Below, in pieces: positions 43,576 to 53,103 of a stretch of 61,665 nt of DNA (within the stretch, counting starts at the first letter, position 1; every line of letters begins with the position of its first letter). The stretch comes from Limnochordia bacterium (lineage in GTDB: Bacteria > Bacillota > Limnochordia > DUMW01). The translations under genes and the position numbers were made by a program. The notes beneath the pieces were generated by a model. The model ran no database searches, had not been told where the DNA came from, and was given only the letters and a program-made list of their open reading frames with translations. The DNA is taken from positions 1-61,665 of the forward strand of contig JALNWK010000015.1 of assembly GCA_023230925.1 (NCBI GenBank), in the 5' to 3' direction.

Positions 43576-44415
43576 TCACTCTTTAAGTCCAATCAAAAGT
43601 TCAATCTCCTGGGCGTAACCTCGGTAATCATCCTGGGGGGTTTCCAAGAGCCAAGGTAGTGCGGCGATCTTTGGAGCTTTGATCAAATTGGCAAAGGCTT
43701 CTAAACCCATTTCCCCTTGACCAATATTTGCATGACGATCTTGCTTGCTACCGCAGGGGTAAGCAGAATCATTAATGTGTATCATTCTCACTTTATCAAA
43801 CCCCACCGTTTGCTGCACATCATGAACCAAGGCGTCTACCCCTTCCTTGGTTCGCAGGTCATATCCTGCTGCGAATAGATGGCACGAATCTAAACATATA
43901 CCTACATGCTCTGGATACTTTATCATATTCAATACAGCCCCAAGGTGCGCAAGATGCCCTCCAATCTCAGAACCCCGACCGGACATGGTTTCAAGTAGGA
44001 GCATTGTGGTGCCATCGTAGTCTGCAAAGGCTTGATCGATAGCCGCAGCCAGTCTTTTGATACCTGCAGACTCACCGGTCCCAAGATGGGCCCCGGGGTG
44101 GGTAACCAAGTATTCTACGCCCACCTCAGAAAAGCGACGCAGATCCTCCTTCAGGACTCGGCATGCAAATTCAAACAAGTCCTCCTTGGGAGTAGCTAGG
44201 TTAACCGTATAGGGCAAATGACCCACAATATCTTTTTGATCATGTTTGGCCTTCTCCCGTTGGAACAGCGCGATCTCCTCGGCGGGAATGGTTCGTGCAC
44301 TGCCACCCCGGGGATTTCGCGTAAAGAACTGGAAAGTGTTAGCACCAATCTTAAGGGCCATGTCGATCGCCTTATCTAGACCCTTAGCTATGGATAAATG
44401 CGCTCCGATACGCAA
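43576..44415 (-). CDS. nfo: Endonuclease IV
   Basis: AP endonuclease of 279 residues, a zinc TIM barrel that cuts abasic sites in DNA. Opening GAHLSIAKGLDKAI and NTFQFFTRNPRG are typical, and the metal ligands appear in LVTHPGAHLG, LLLETMSGRG, GICLDSCHLFAAGYD, MIHINDSAYPCGS, DRHANIGQGEMG and the final LLETP. Full length for the family. Probably monocistronic. Confidence 0.96.
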   Translation of the reverse strand: MRIGAHLSIAKGLDKAIDMALKIGANTFQFFTRNPRGGSARTIPAEEIALFQREKAKHDQKDIVGHLPYTVNLATPKEDLFEFACRVLKEDLRRFSEVGVEYLVTHPGAHLGTGESAGIKRLAAAIDQAFADYDGTTMLLLETMSGRGSEIGGHLAHLGAVLNMIKYPEHVGICLDSCHLFAAGYDLRTKEGVDALVHDVQQTVGFDKVRMIHINDSAYPCGSKQDRHANIGQGEMGLEAFANLIKAPKIAALPWLLETPQDDYRGYAQEIELLIGLKE

Positions 44416-44535
44416 TAAGACCCCTCCTTCTTGCTACCTTCCCTCTTAAGGCTAGGTACTCTATGCTTTCGCCACGGGGTGCGGTTTTCCTGTGGTGAAA
44501 GCCCTATCCCCTCGTTTCAGTGAAGGAAAGCGGCA

Positions 44536-44565
44536 TTGCTGCCCACTGTACAATCATGCTATAAT
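44536..44565 (+). promoter_or_regulatory. Promoter of pyrE
   Basis: TTGCTG (44536-44541), 18 nt, perfect TATAAT (44560-44565), about 80 nt before the pyrE ATG. No PyrR-type attenuator was recognised in the leader. Confidence 0.6.
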
Positions 44566-44644
44566 TTGGATGTAAAGATGCATATCCGGGTATACTTTTT
44601 ACCTTAAGGTAGGATACTCATAATATAGAAGAGGATAGATAACT

Positions 44645-45190
44645 ATGGGAATGGAACAATGGCGGCAGGAACTACTCCATGAAATCAAAACCAAGGCTTA
44701 TCGCGAGGGACAGTTTCGCTTAGCTTCCGGCCAAATGAGCGACTATTATATCGATTGTCGAAAGGTTACCCTATCTCCGGCAGGATGGCTAATTGGCAAA
44801 ATCATCTTGGACATGGTTAAGGACACCAGGATCGACGCGGTGGGTGGTCTGACCCTGGGGGCAGATCCCATCATTGGAGCTGTAACAGCTCTTTCATACG
44901 AGACCCCACACCCTATTGACGGATTCATTGTGCGCAAACAAGCTAAAGATCATGGTACTGGCTCCTTGATTGAAGGGCCACTGCAAAAGGGTGCTCAGGT
45001 CCTCATCGTTGATGATGTTTTAACTAAGGGCGGTTCGGTTCTAAGTGCTATTAAAACCGTTGAGGATGCAGGATGTACGGTAGCCAAAGTGATCGTCATC
45101 GTCAACCGAAGACAGGGCGGCGATGAACTCCTCTTAGAAAAGGGATATAACTTCACTCCTATCTTTCAGATTGAGGAAATCAGAGGCTAG
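44645..45190 (+). CDS. pyrE: Orotate phosphoribosyltransferase
   Basis: Type I phosphoribosyltransferase of 181 residues making OMP in UMP synthesis. The PRPP loop VLIVDDVLTKGGS (about 120-132) and the flexible-loop FIVRKQAKDHGTG (about 94-106) are clear. Here it stands alone, away from other pyr genes. A terminator overlaps the end of the convergent GGDEF gene. Confidence 0.93.
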   Translation: MGMEQWRQELLHEIKTKAYREGQFRLASGQMSDYYIDCRKVTLSPAGWLIGKIILDMVKDTRIDAVGGLTLGADPIIGAVTALSYETPHPIDGFIVRKQAKDHGTGSLIEGPLQKGAQVLIVDDVLTKGGSVLSAIKTVEDAGCTVAKVIVIVNRRQGGDELLLEKGYNFTPIFQIEEIRG

Positions 45191-45854
45191 CACAGGCACC
45201 GGGTGGATAAATCGCCACCCGGTTTTTCTGTTTCTTGGCCTGGTACAAAGCCCGATCTGCCCTTGCAAAAAGCCGCGGATACCAGTTGTCCCCCACAGCG
45301 TGCATCCCGGCCACGCCCATGCTTGCGGTTAGCTTAGGGCCCTTTGCCCCACTCTCATCCTCAATCTGTCTGCGGATCCGTTCCGCCACTTGATAGGCCT
45401 GCTGGGAACTTGTCCTTGGAAGCAGAATGGCAAATTCATCGCCCCCTAGGCGCGCCGCTACATCTTGGGAACGAATACTTTCTTGGATGATCTCGGCCAC
45501 TTCTTGAAGTATTATATCTCCATGTTGATGGCCATTAACATCGTTGCAGACTTTAAAGTTGTCTAGATCAAGTAAGATGAGGCTGAAATAGCAGCGATGA
45601 TACTTCGGTAGCTCAATAAAGGATTCAATGAACCTGCGATTTGCAATTCCCGTGAGCGGATCCCGTCCTACCAAAAGGATCAGTCTTTGCAGCATGGAAC
45701 CAAGATACCCAATGATACTTAAGAACATAAACAACGGTAGGACCAAGCTGAATGGATGTAGTAATCCTCGGGTCACCGCGATGAGCAAAACCAGAAGAAT
45801 CAATCCGAGAAATCCACACCCAGTATACAAATACAACCGTCCAAAACTAGGCAT
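45180..45854 (-). CDS. Membrane-bound diguanylate cyclase
   Basis: A 224-residue protein: two predicted N-terminal membrane segments (about 8-28 and 34-52) joined straight to a GGDEF domain (about 60-220). The active-site motif is GGDEF (137-141) and an inhibitory I-site RSQD (128-131) lies five residues before it, so it should make c-di-GMP with product inhibition. No EAL domain or sensor domain is present; the membrane part may sense something itself. It overlaps the pyrE end by 11 bp. Confidence 0.9.
   Translation of the reverse strand: MPSFGRLYLYTGCGFLGLILLVLLIAVTRGLLHPFSLVLPLFMFLSIIGYLGSMLQRLILLVGRDPLTGIANRRFIESFIELPKYHRCYFSLILLDLDNFKVCNDVNGHQHGDIILQEVAEIIQESIRSQDVAARLGGDEFAILLPRTSSQQAYQVAERIRRQIEDESGAKGPKLTASMGVAGMHAVGDNWYPRLFARADRALYQAKKQKNRVAIYPPGACASL
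45198..45227 (+). terminator. Intrinsic terminator of pyrE
   Basis: Arms ACCGGGTGG (45198-45206) and CCACCCGGT (45215-45223) with an 8-nt loop, followed by TTTTT. It lies inside the 3' coding end of the convergent GGDEF gene. Confidence 0.85.
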
Positions 45855-45905
45855 ACCTCTCCCCTCCTATCGACCATTGTCGACAGACTTACGGGAGATT
45901 ATACA

Positions 45906-46886
45906 TCAACCTTTCTTCGTTTTCCGGGTGATCGTCCACAGCTCGTTCATATAACTATGGACTGCGACGATTTCACAGAAGAAATTGCGGATTACTAGCA
46001 TGCCTCTGCGATGAAGCCAATCGATCAGTCTGCCGGTTGTTGGTCGGCTCGGCCAATTCCCGATAAATAACAGTTTGGCCAGAATAAAACATAGGGGCAT
46101 ATTCATCGTGGCCAACGCAGTACTGGTATTGGGGTGTTTCTGGTAGTAGAGCACCGCCATCCGGGCCCGAGCCTTCTCCTTCTCAATCCGTCCTGGTAGT
46201 TTATCCGGAGTTAGTTCCGTGGTAAGGTGATAGGTAATGGCCCGTCCTTCCTTCTCACCTTTGAGGCCCAGCTTGCGCAAACGGGCCCCTAATTCAAGGT
46301 CCTCCCAGCCATACTCAGTAAACCTAGGATCAAAAAGGCCTGCCTTAAGCAACCATTTCCGCTCCACTGAAGCATTGCCCGTAGCAAGAAAGGCCCGGGA
46401 GAAGTCTAGAAGCTTGCGGTTCTCCTCAATAGGATAGCGATGATCTAAGGTATGAATAAATACACCGGTCACCACTAGTTTCTCCCCGGTATGGGCATCA
46501 AAATGAGCCTGGACAAAACCAGGGGAACAAACCATATCACTATCCAAAAAGATAATCAGGGGGGAACGACTCTTTAATATACCGAGATTGCGTAAGGGAC
46601 CCGGATTCCTTGGGTAGGTTGTCCGTTTACGATGGACCCGATATAGAACAATTGGGTAATTTGCAGGAAAGTCCTTGATCATACGGGTTGTACCATCTAA
46701 TGAGCCATCATCGACAATGATCACTTCAAAGGGTACATTAGTAGTCTGATCATTTAGCGACTTCAAGACCAGCTGTAAAGTATGTCGCCGATTATATGTA
46801 GGAATGACAATACTTACCCCTGGCTCCTTTTGTGTATGCAATTGGTTTTCCCATCGATAAACCGGATGGGGAAAACATTCCTCCAC
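45906..46886 (-). CDS. Family 2 glycosyltransferase with C-terminal galactosyltransferase-like part
   Basis: A 326-residue GT-A enzyme: GVSIVIPTYNRRHTLQLVLKSL (two parts, about 24-45), metal site FLDSDMVCSP (DxD-like, about 133-142), and a second region FTEYGWEDLELGARLRKLG as in chondroitin-polymerase or GalNAc-transferase-like proteins. Cytosolic or membrane-associated; the acceptor, perhaps a surface polysaccharide, is unknown. The GTG at 46886 is preferred, with GGGAGG 8 nt upstream. Confidence 0.85.
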   Translation of the reverse strand: MEECFPHPVYRWENQLHTQKEPGVSIVIPTYNRRHTLQLVLKSLNDQTTNVPFEVIIVDDGSLDGTTRMIKDFPANYPIVLYRVHRKRTTYPRNPGPLRNLGILKSRSPLIIFLDSDMVCSPGFVQAHFDAHTGEKLVVTGVFIHTLDHRYPIEENRKLLDFSRAFLATGNASVERKWLLKAGLFDPRFTEYGWEDLELGARLRKLGLKGEKEGRAITYHLTTELTPDKLPGRIEKEKARARMAVLYYQKHPNTSTALATMNMPLCFILAKLLFIGNWPSRPTTGRLIDWLHRRGMLVIRNFFCEIVAVHSYMNELWTITRKTKKG

Positions 46887-46953
46887 AAACACTACCTCCC
46901 AAGTACATCACAAGTCCCTATTCCGCAGACCTCCGGCACCGTCGGTACAGTTT

Positions 46954-47232
46954 TTAAAGATACTTTGACTTCCTGTCTAGTACCGTTTCACCACTCTGCC
47001 TTTGTTCATCATATTGCTTACGTTTCATTGCAGATTCTTTGGCGGCATTGATCCCCACAGCTGTATGGTATGCATCGTAGATGCCAAACAGCCACAGAAT
47101 CGGAGTAGTCACAAATCCAATAGTCATGCTTACAGACCACCAAGAGATAGCATACAGAATCAGCAGCCCAATTCCCTTGGAGACATCACCGTTGTAAATT
47201 TGCCCCACCCCGGTGCAGATCGCAGAAAACAA
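46954..47232 (-). CDS. TM2-like small membrane protein
   Basis: At least 92 residues with a TM2-type pattern: LFSAICTGVGQIYNGDVSKGIGLL, a second membrane segment, and DAYHTAVGIN near the end (the family's DxxR/N region). The only legal start in frame is TTG at 47232, which has no ribosome binding site; the frame upstream continues with family-like Y-R-N-P-K-K-A-A, and AGGAGG lies at 47270-47265, over 30 nt away. A rare start codon or a sequence error is possible. Confidence 0.65.
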   Translation of the reverse strand: MFSAICTGVGQIYNGDVSKGIGLLILYAISWWSVSMTIGFVTTPILWLFGIYDAYHTAVGINAAKESAMKRKQYDEQRQSGETVLDRKSKYL

Positions 47233-47527
47233 GGCTGCTTTCTTCGGATTCCTGTAATCCTTATCCTCCTGTATCTAGCCTCACTCCAGACTATCTGCGT
47301 CCGCCGGTGCCTTATATCCTTGTACCAATACTATTCGCTACAAATATGATTAATCCTTGCCCCGGTTACAATATTAGGGAAGGAATCCACCCGGATGCTA
47401 CCGAAATTATCCTCCGACGGTACCTTTTGGCTGAGTTATAGGTGCTTACACGGATACCGGATACCCGAGGACATCCTTGCCAACACTACAACCGTCGTTC
47501 AAAATGTAAGTAAAGGGAGAGACCCAA

Positions 47528-49198
47528 ATGCTAACGGATATCGAGATTGCGCAACAGGCTAGATTATTGCCCATAAAACAGATAACAGAGCAGTTGAACA
47601 TTTCCAGTGATGAGTTTGAGCCCTTTGGCCATTACAAAGCAAAGGTTAGCCTGAATGTCTATCAGAGACTGAAAGATAAACCTAACGGAAAACTCATCTA
47701 TACTACGGCAATTACCGCAACACCAGCCGGGGAAGGTAAGACCTGTACCGCGATCGGGCTGACCCAGGGATTAGGCAAACTAGGAAAAAACGTTGCGGTT
47801 TGTCTGCGGGAGCCCTCCTTAGGCCCGACTTTTGGAATAAAAGGTGGTGCTGCTGGTGGCGGATACAGCCAGGTTATTCCCATGGAGGATATTAACCTGC
47901 ATTTCACCGGCGATCTCCATGCTATCGGTACCGCTCATAACCTTCTGTCCGCGGTCCTGGAAAACCATATTTACCAGGGCAATGACCTTGCCATCAATCC
48001 CAAGAAAGTGATCTGGCCCCGGGTTATGGACATGAATGATCGCCAGCTGCGCAACATTATTGTAGGCCTTGGCGGCGAAAAGGATGGAGTCACCATGCCC
48101 GGCCGCTTTGACATCACCGTTGCTTCGGAGATTATGGCTATTCTTTGCTTAGCCTCGGACCTAGAGGATCTAAAGGAGCGCATGGGCAGGATCTTGGTTG
48201 GATTTACCTACGACAATACACCGGTGTATGCCCGGGATCTTAAGTGCGTCGGGGCCATGGCAACCCTCTTGAAGGATGCCTTAAAACCAAACCTCGTCCA
48301 AACCCTTGAAGGACAGCCAGCCTTTGTCCATGGCGGTCCATTTGCTAATATTGCCCATGGGAATAACAGCGTTATCGCGACAAGGACGGCATTAAAACTG
48401 GCCGATTATGTAGTCACCGAAGGGGGCTTTGCTGCGGATTTGGGTGCAGAGAAGTTCTTTGATATTGTGCACGGCTACTCAGGGCTTACCCCCGATGTTG
48501 CAGTATTAGTAGCCTCAGTACGGGCCTTGAATATGCATGGTGGGATGCCCTTGGAAGCCGCGGCTCAAACAGATCTTAGTGCCTTAGAAACCGGGCTGGC
48601 CAATCTAGATAAACATATTGATAACCTAACTCGATTTGGCCTTCCCGTTGTAGTTGCCCTCAACCAGTTTCCGACAGATACGAACGAAGAATTGGAGCTA
48701 GTCATGGACTATTGCCAGAAGAAGAGCGTTCGTGTGGCCCGATCCCAGGTCGTGGCCAAGGGTGGTGCCGGAGGAATTGAACTGGCTGAAGCAGTATTGG
48801 ATGCCCTAGAGTACGAAACCGCTGATTTTCGACCATTATACGATTGGGACCAGCCCATTAAGATGAAGATGGAGATCATCGCTAAAGAGATCTACGGTGC
48901 AGACCAAGTAACCTATACGGACCAGGCTGAGGCAGCAGTGGCTCGCTACACAGAGCTTGGCTATGATAAGTTGCCCCTGTGTGTTGCTAAAACCCAGCAT
49001 TCCTTAAGCGATAACCCAGCGTTAAAGGGCGCACCCAGAAATTTCACCTTAACCGTAAGGGACCTAAGGCCCTCCCTAGGAGCAGGCTTTCTGGTGCCCA
49101 TTACAGGCCAAGTTTTGACTATGCCGGGATTGCCAAAGAAACCCGCTGCAGAAAACGTAGACATTTTCCCAGACGGAACCATCACTGGTCTATTCTAG
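47528..49198 (+). CDS. fhs: Formate-tetrahydrofolate ligase
   Basis: Enzyme of 556 residues making 10-formyl-THF from formate, THF and ATP; in acetogens it is the second step of the methyl branch, elsewhere it supplies purine and fMet one-carbon units. The P-loop TPAGEGKTCTAIG (65-77), REPSLGPTFGIKGGAAGGG (in part), and PGRFDITVASE are conserved. GGGAGA stands before the ATG. No fold, acs or metF gene is nearby, so acetogenesis is not shown. Confidence 0.96.
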   Translation: MLTDIEIAQQARLLPIKQITEQLNISSDEFEPFGHYKAKVSLNVYQRLKDKPNGKLIYTTAITATPAGEGKTCTAIGLTQGLGKLGKNVAVCLREPSLGPTFGIKGGAAGGGYSQVIPMEDINLHFTGDLHAIGTAHNLLSAVLENHIYQGNDLAINPKKVIWPRVMDMNDRQLRNIIVGLGGEKDGVTMPGRFDITVASEIMAILCLASDLEDLKERMGRILVGFTYDNTPVYARDLKCVGAMATLLKDALKPNLVQTLEGQPAFVHGGPFANIAHGNNSVIATRTALKLADYVVTEGGFAADLGAEKFFDIVHGYSGLTPDVAVLVASVRALNMHGGMPLEAAAQTDLSALETGLANLDKHIDNLTRFGLPVVVALNQFPTDTNEELELVMDYCQKKSVRVARSQVVAKGGAGGIELAEAVLDALEYETADFRPLYDWDQPIKMKMEIIAKEIYGADQVTYTDQAEAAVARYTELGYDKLPLCVAKTQHSLSDNPALKGAPRNFTLTVRDLRPSLGAGFLVPITGQVLTMPGLPKKPAAENVDIFPDGTITGLF

Positions 49199-49216
49199 AA
49201 GGAAAGGATGAAGGCT

Positions 49217-49630
49217 ATGTCCGCCCAAGAGACAACACTGATTTTTATCAAACCAGAAGCTGTTAAACGGGGGTTGGTAGGGGAAATTTTATCCCGCTTT
49301 GAACGACGGGGTATTGTGATTAAGCATCTGCAGATGCATTTAATTACCGAGGATGAGGCCACTGCCCACTATGCCCACCATCGAGACAAGCCGTTTTTCG
49401 GCGAACTGCTGGAGGCGATTACCGCAGGTCCTGTGGTTTTCGCTGTTTTGCAAGGACCAAGAGTGATCAGCATCGTCCGAAAAATGGTTGGGGCCACAGA
49501 TCCAGCGGAAGCGCTCCCCGGGACCATTCGCGGAGACTTCGGTTTAGTTCTTAGCGATAATGTTATCCACGCCTCAGACAGTCCAAAGACCGCCCAAGAG
49601 GAAATCGCCCGGTTTTTCCCCGAGCTTTAG
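49217..49630 (+). CDS. ndk: Nucleoside diphosphate kinase
   Basis: A 137-residue kinase balancing NTP pools. ETTLIFIKPEAVKRGLVGEI opens the fold and the phosphorylated histidine lies in NVIHASDSPKTAQEEI (His118 from this start). The ATG at 49217 is preferred to the one at 49208, since AAAGG sits 9 nt before it. It follows fhs by 18 nt and is probably co-transcribed. Confidence 0.95.
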   Translation: MSAQETTLIFIKPEAVKRGLVGEILSRFERRGIVIKHLQMHLITEDEATAHYAHHRDKPFFGELLEAITAGPVVFAVLQGPRVISIVRKMVGATDPAEALPGTIRGDFGLVLSDNVIHASDSPKTAQEEIARFFPEL

Positions 49631-49639
49631 TAACCTTAA

Positions 49640-50622
49640 TAGTTGGAATGGGCACTCCACCCATTCCAACACATACCAAAGGATGGTGTGAGCAATGTCC
49701 ACGGAGACCGGGTGGTGACCGTAGAGGCCTCGAAGGTGCAACACAGTCCATGGTTATGGCCGCGGCTGCTTCAGCTGAGCTTCGGTTCGAGCACCATTTG
49801 GCAACAGCGATGATGGCCAAGGCACAGGCGGATGAAGTTGAGCCCCTTCCGGCAACAGACTGGGACCTAAGACCAGGTCAAGGCGTATTTTCCTTCAACC
49901 GGGGACAGCTGCAAGCAGCGGTGGGCAACGAAACCCTCATGGCGGAGCTGGGAGTCATGCTAAGTCCGGATCGAAAAGAACTACTCGCGTTCCGTGAATC
50001 TAAGGGTGAAACGGTTACTTTGGTCGCCATGGGAACCGAAGTCATCGGCCTAATCGGAATAGCTGACGAGCCTCGACCGGACGCTTGGGAGTCAATAGCA
50101 GCCTTGCGTAGTGGAGGTATTGATCCCATATTTATGCTCACCGGGGATAACGAACGGGCAGCCATATATATCGACGATGCTGTGGGAATACGCGAAGAAG
50201 AGATCCACGCCGGGCTGATGCCCGATGAAAAGGTAAACGTTCTGCGGACTGTGCAGGCTAATGGAACCCGAGTCGCCATGGTTGGTGATGGCATTAATGA
50301 TGCTCCGGCACTTACAACCGCTGATGTGAGCATCGCCATGGGTACCCCGGCTACTAGGGCAGCGATGGAAGCCGCTGTTCTAGTGCTCATGGGCAATAGC
50401 CTACTGAGGATTCCCAAGGCAATCACCCATGCCCAAAAAAACAGTCCGGGTGGTGAAGCAGAACGTAACCCTTGCAGTAGCCGTTGTTATGTTCCTCCTG
50501 CTGAGGGTACTAGGAAACAAAGTAAACTTGGCCTTTGGAGTGGCATTACACGAAGCAAGCATTATGCGGTGACACTCAATGGCATAGGCATACGACTACT
50601 AAAAAGGCCTTCTACGCACTAG
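49640..50622 (+). pseudogene. Remnant of a heavy-metal (P1B-type) ATPase gene
   Basis: The decayed C-terminal third of a CadA/ZntA/CopA-like pump. Recognisable parts are a piece of the nucleotide-binding domain (SAELRFEHHLATAMMAKA; RPGQGVFSF; VAMGTEVIGLIGIADEPRPDAWESI), then MLTGDNERAA, PDEKVNVLRTVQ and the hinge MVGDGINDAPAL. The metal-binding domain, first six membrane spans and DKTGT site are missing. After THAQ the frame is lost by one extra A in a run of seven (50435-50441); in the shifted frame KTVRVVKQNVTLAVAVVMFL continues the family sequence until a missing base near 50565 returns it to VTLNGIGIRLLK. So it is not a working pump. Confidence 0.8.
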
Positions 50623-50666
50623 ACTTTCTGGACAGTTCGACATAAGGAAGTCATTCTGTCAAAGAC

Positions 50667-50707
50667 AGGCCGATCTATTCACCGTCGTGATGGGCACAGA
50701 TCGGCCT
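50667..50707. terminator. Inverted repeat between the ATPase remnant and the receiver gene
   Basis: Perfect 10-bp arms AGGCCGATCT (50667-50676) and AGATCGGCCT (50698-50707) with a 21-nt loop and no T-run, between converging genes. Confidence 0.4.
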
Positions 50708-50750
50708 ATGTTCATCCATTTTGTGCAAGGACCATAGCAAAATCATGGCC

Positions 50751-51140
50751 TTAGTTTTTCAGCAAAGAACCAGCCATCCTCAATAACTCTTCCGCATTGA
50801 TCGGCTTTTCCACGTAAGCATCAGCCTTGATCCATTTTCGTTCCTGCTCATTTTCCAAGTTGAAATGGATCCCTTTATCTCGGCCTAATACTGTCACGAT
50901 CATGATCGGTACATCCTTACATTTGCTGTTTTTCAACTCGTGGCACAGGACAAATCCAGAGTCAGCATACTCCATCATCACATCGATGATGAATAAATCA
51001 AAGGTCTGTTCCTCCGCTATCTGTCGCGCTTCCTTCCCCGAGGTAGCTGTTACTACTTCGTATCCTGCATTCTCTAGAATACCTGCGCTAGTATCCAGAA
51101 ACTCCCGATCATCATCTACCACAAGAATACGTTGAGCCAT
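50751..51140 (-). CDS. Single-domain response regulator (receiver only)
   Basis: A CheY-like protein of 129 residues with no output domain. Acidic pocket Asp9-Asp11, phospho-acceptor Asp53 (IIDVMM), Thr83 (IVTVLG) and Lys112 (EKP) are all present. There is a longer-than-usual charged stretch (HFNLENEQERKWIKA, about 92-106) between beta4 and beta5. No kinase gene is adjacent, so the partner is elsewhere. Confidence 0.9.
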   Translation of the reverse strand: MAQRILVVDDDREFLDTSAGILENAGYEVVTATSGKEARQIAEEQTFDLFIIDVMMEYADSGFVLCHELKNSKCKDVPIMIVTVLGRDKGIHFNLENEQERKWIKADAYVEKPINAEELLRMAGSLLKN

Positions 51141-51349
51141 GCTTTCTCACCCTATCAGTCTTGATTTGTTGGAAGAAAACCTAAAGGTTCTCGTTCCCCG
51201 TCATCTTACTCTCACCTGACCAAGTGCGCATCTTTCTGTGAGATCCCCATGTTATGTTCCCCATTCAAAAGGATTCTCCTGCTAGTTCAATCCTAGTGTT
51301 CACGGTTCTCTCCCAGAAAAGATACATATCCTTAGACTATTCTGTTTCT

Positions 51350-53077
51350 CTAGCAGATCCCCCGCTTGCAGTAGTGAGTATGCAAAAGCTCATGGGACTT
51401 ATCGCTACCTGGTTTCTCTAGATACTTCTCATATAACTCTAAGACCGCCGGGTTCTCATGGGAAAACCGCAACTTCGCATTTCGGTCCAAAGCATAGACT
51501 GCCTCTTGACGAAGTTTGCGGGCCTCAAGACCCTTCCCGAAGGAGACCGGTTGACCACCGCCTGCCATACATCCACCTGGACAAGCCATAATCTCAGCGA
51601 AATGATACTGTTTATTCGGCAAAGCCTCTTCCATTAGATACTTTGCCGCTCCAAGTCCATGGACTACGGCACATCGGATAGTCTGTCCACCAATGGTCAA
51701 TTCCACTTCCTTGAAGTTCTCCAAACCACGTACCGGTGTAAACTCCAGGTTTTCGGGCAGCTTTCCTTCCACCAGATAGTACACTGTGCGCAGGGCTGCC
51801 TCGGCTACACCGCCGGTTGTCCCAAAGAGGGCTCCAGCTCCTGTTGAAGTACCCAAAGGATCATCGAATTCACCTAAGGGCAACTTAGCAAAATCAATCC
51901 CGGCTTGTTTAATCATTAGAGCAAGCTCCCGGGTCGTCAGCACAGCATCCACGTCTCGACCAGCTGTACCCTCCATCTCAGGACGATTAGCCTCGAACTT
52001 CTTCGCTGTACAAGGCATTACAGATACAACATAAATATCCTTAGGATCAATTAATTTGTGTTTGGCGTAGTAAGTCTTAATTACAGCCCCTTGCATCTGC
52101 TGAGGAGATTTGCACGTTGACAGATTCGGTAGGTAATCCGGATAGAAGTGTTCAATATACTTGATCCAGCCGGGGCTACATGAAGTAAGAAGGGGCAGGT
52201 TCTCTCCGGACTGGAGCCGCTCAATTAATTCTGTTCCTTCTTCCATAATGGTTAGGTCCGCGCTGAACTGAGTATCGAATATCGCATCAAATCCTAGCTT
52301 CCGCAAAGCTGTGACCATCTGTCCTGATACGTTGGTCCCATAGGGAAATCCGAATTCCTCACCAAGGGCAACCCGTACTGCCGGCGCCACCTGTACTACC
52401 ACGTGTTTAGTCAAATTCCTCAGGGCAGCTTCAACTTGGTCAATGGAGCGCTTCTCCCTTAAGGCACCCGTGGGACAGACCAAGGTACACTGACCACAGT
52501 TTACACAGGAGGTATTATGCAGATCATCGGCAAAAGCTGGTAGAACAATGGTATCAAATCCCCGCCCAGCAAAATCAATAGCTCCGACGGTTTGAATCTC
52601 TTTGCATACCCGCACACAACGGCCGCATAGGATACATTTGTCCGGATCCCGTTCGATACTTGGGCTAGTTCTATCCATATGGTAATGGCGTTTTCGTCCG
52701 ACGAATTTCCGCTCCGTAATGCCATACTGACCTGCTAGTTCCTGCAGCTGACACTTGCCGTTCTTAGGACAGTATAGACAGTCATCGGGGTGATTAGCCA
52801 AAAGCAACTCGATGATATGGCGGCGTGCCTGTTGCACCCGAGGAGCGTGGGTGGAAACTTCCATTCCCTCTGAAACCGGATAGGCACAGGAAGGCACCAG
52901 CCCCCGCATGCCTTTGACTTCAACACAGCAAATCCGACAGCTTCCCGAGGGTGCTAGTTCCTCCATATGACAAAGCGTAGGGATATCTATGTCCAATGTC
53001 CTAGCTGCCTCTAAAATGGTGGTACCTGCGGGTACCTCCACTTGTTCCCCATTTATTTGCAGTTTAACCATATCCAT
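51350..53077 (-). CDS. hydA: [FeFe] hydrogenase catalytic subunit
   Basis: A 575-residue group A, M3-type [FeFe] hydrogenase. In order: [2Fe-2S] domain (CHMEELAPSGSCRICCVEVKG, in parts, about 36-70), His-Cys3 [4Fe-4S] site (HPDDCLYCPKNGKC), two [4Fe-4S] sites (CILCGRCVRVC; CVNCGQCTLVCP) and the H-cluster domain with TSCSPGW, MPCTAKKFE and ACPGGCMAGGGQP supplying the cluster cysteines. With HydB and HydC it makes the NAD(H)-linked, often electron-bifurcating complex that uses NADH and ferredoxin. Maturases HydE, HydF and HydG are not in the window. Confidence 0.95.
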   Translation of the reverse strand: MDMVKLQINGEQVEVPAGTTILEAARTLDIDIPTLCHMEELAPSGSCRICCVEVKGMRGLVPSCAYPVSEGMEVSTHAPRVQQARRHIIELLLANHPDDCLYCPKNGKCQLQELAGQYGITERKFVGRKRHYHMDRTSPSIERDPDKCILCGRCVRVCKEIQTVGAIDFAGRGFDTIVLPAFADDLHNTSCVNCGQCTLVCPTGALREKRSIDQVEAALRNLTKHVVVQVAPAVRVALGEEFGFPYGTNVSGQMVTALRKLGFDAIFDTQFSADLTIMEEGTELIERLQSGENLPLLTSCSPGWIKYIEHFYPDYLPNLSTCKSPQQMQGAVIKTYYAKHKLIDPKDIYVVSVMPCTAKKFEANRPEMEGTAGRDVDAVLTTRELALMIKQAGIDFAKLPLGEFDDPLGTSTGAGALFGTTGGVAEAALRTVYYLVEGKLPENLEFTPVRGLENFKEVELTIGGQTIRCAVVHGLGAAKYLMEEALPNKQYHFAEIMACPGGCMAGGGQPVSFGKGLEARKLRQEAVYALDRNAKLRFSHENPAVLELYEKYLEKPGSDKSHELLHTHYCKRGIC

Positions 53078-53103
53078 TTTCTAACCTCTCCCATCCTAGC
53101 CGC

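Noticed and set aside
47350..47527. Possible THF or other riboswitch before fhs
   Set aside because: No conserved THF riboswitch core or terminator was recognised in the leader.
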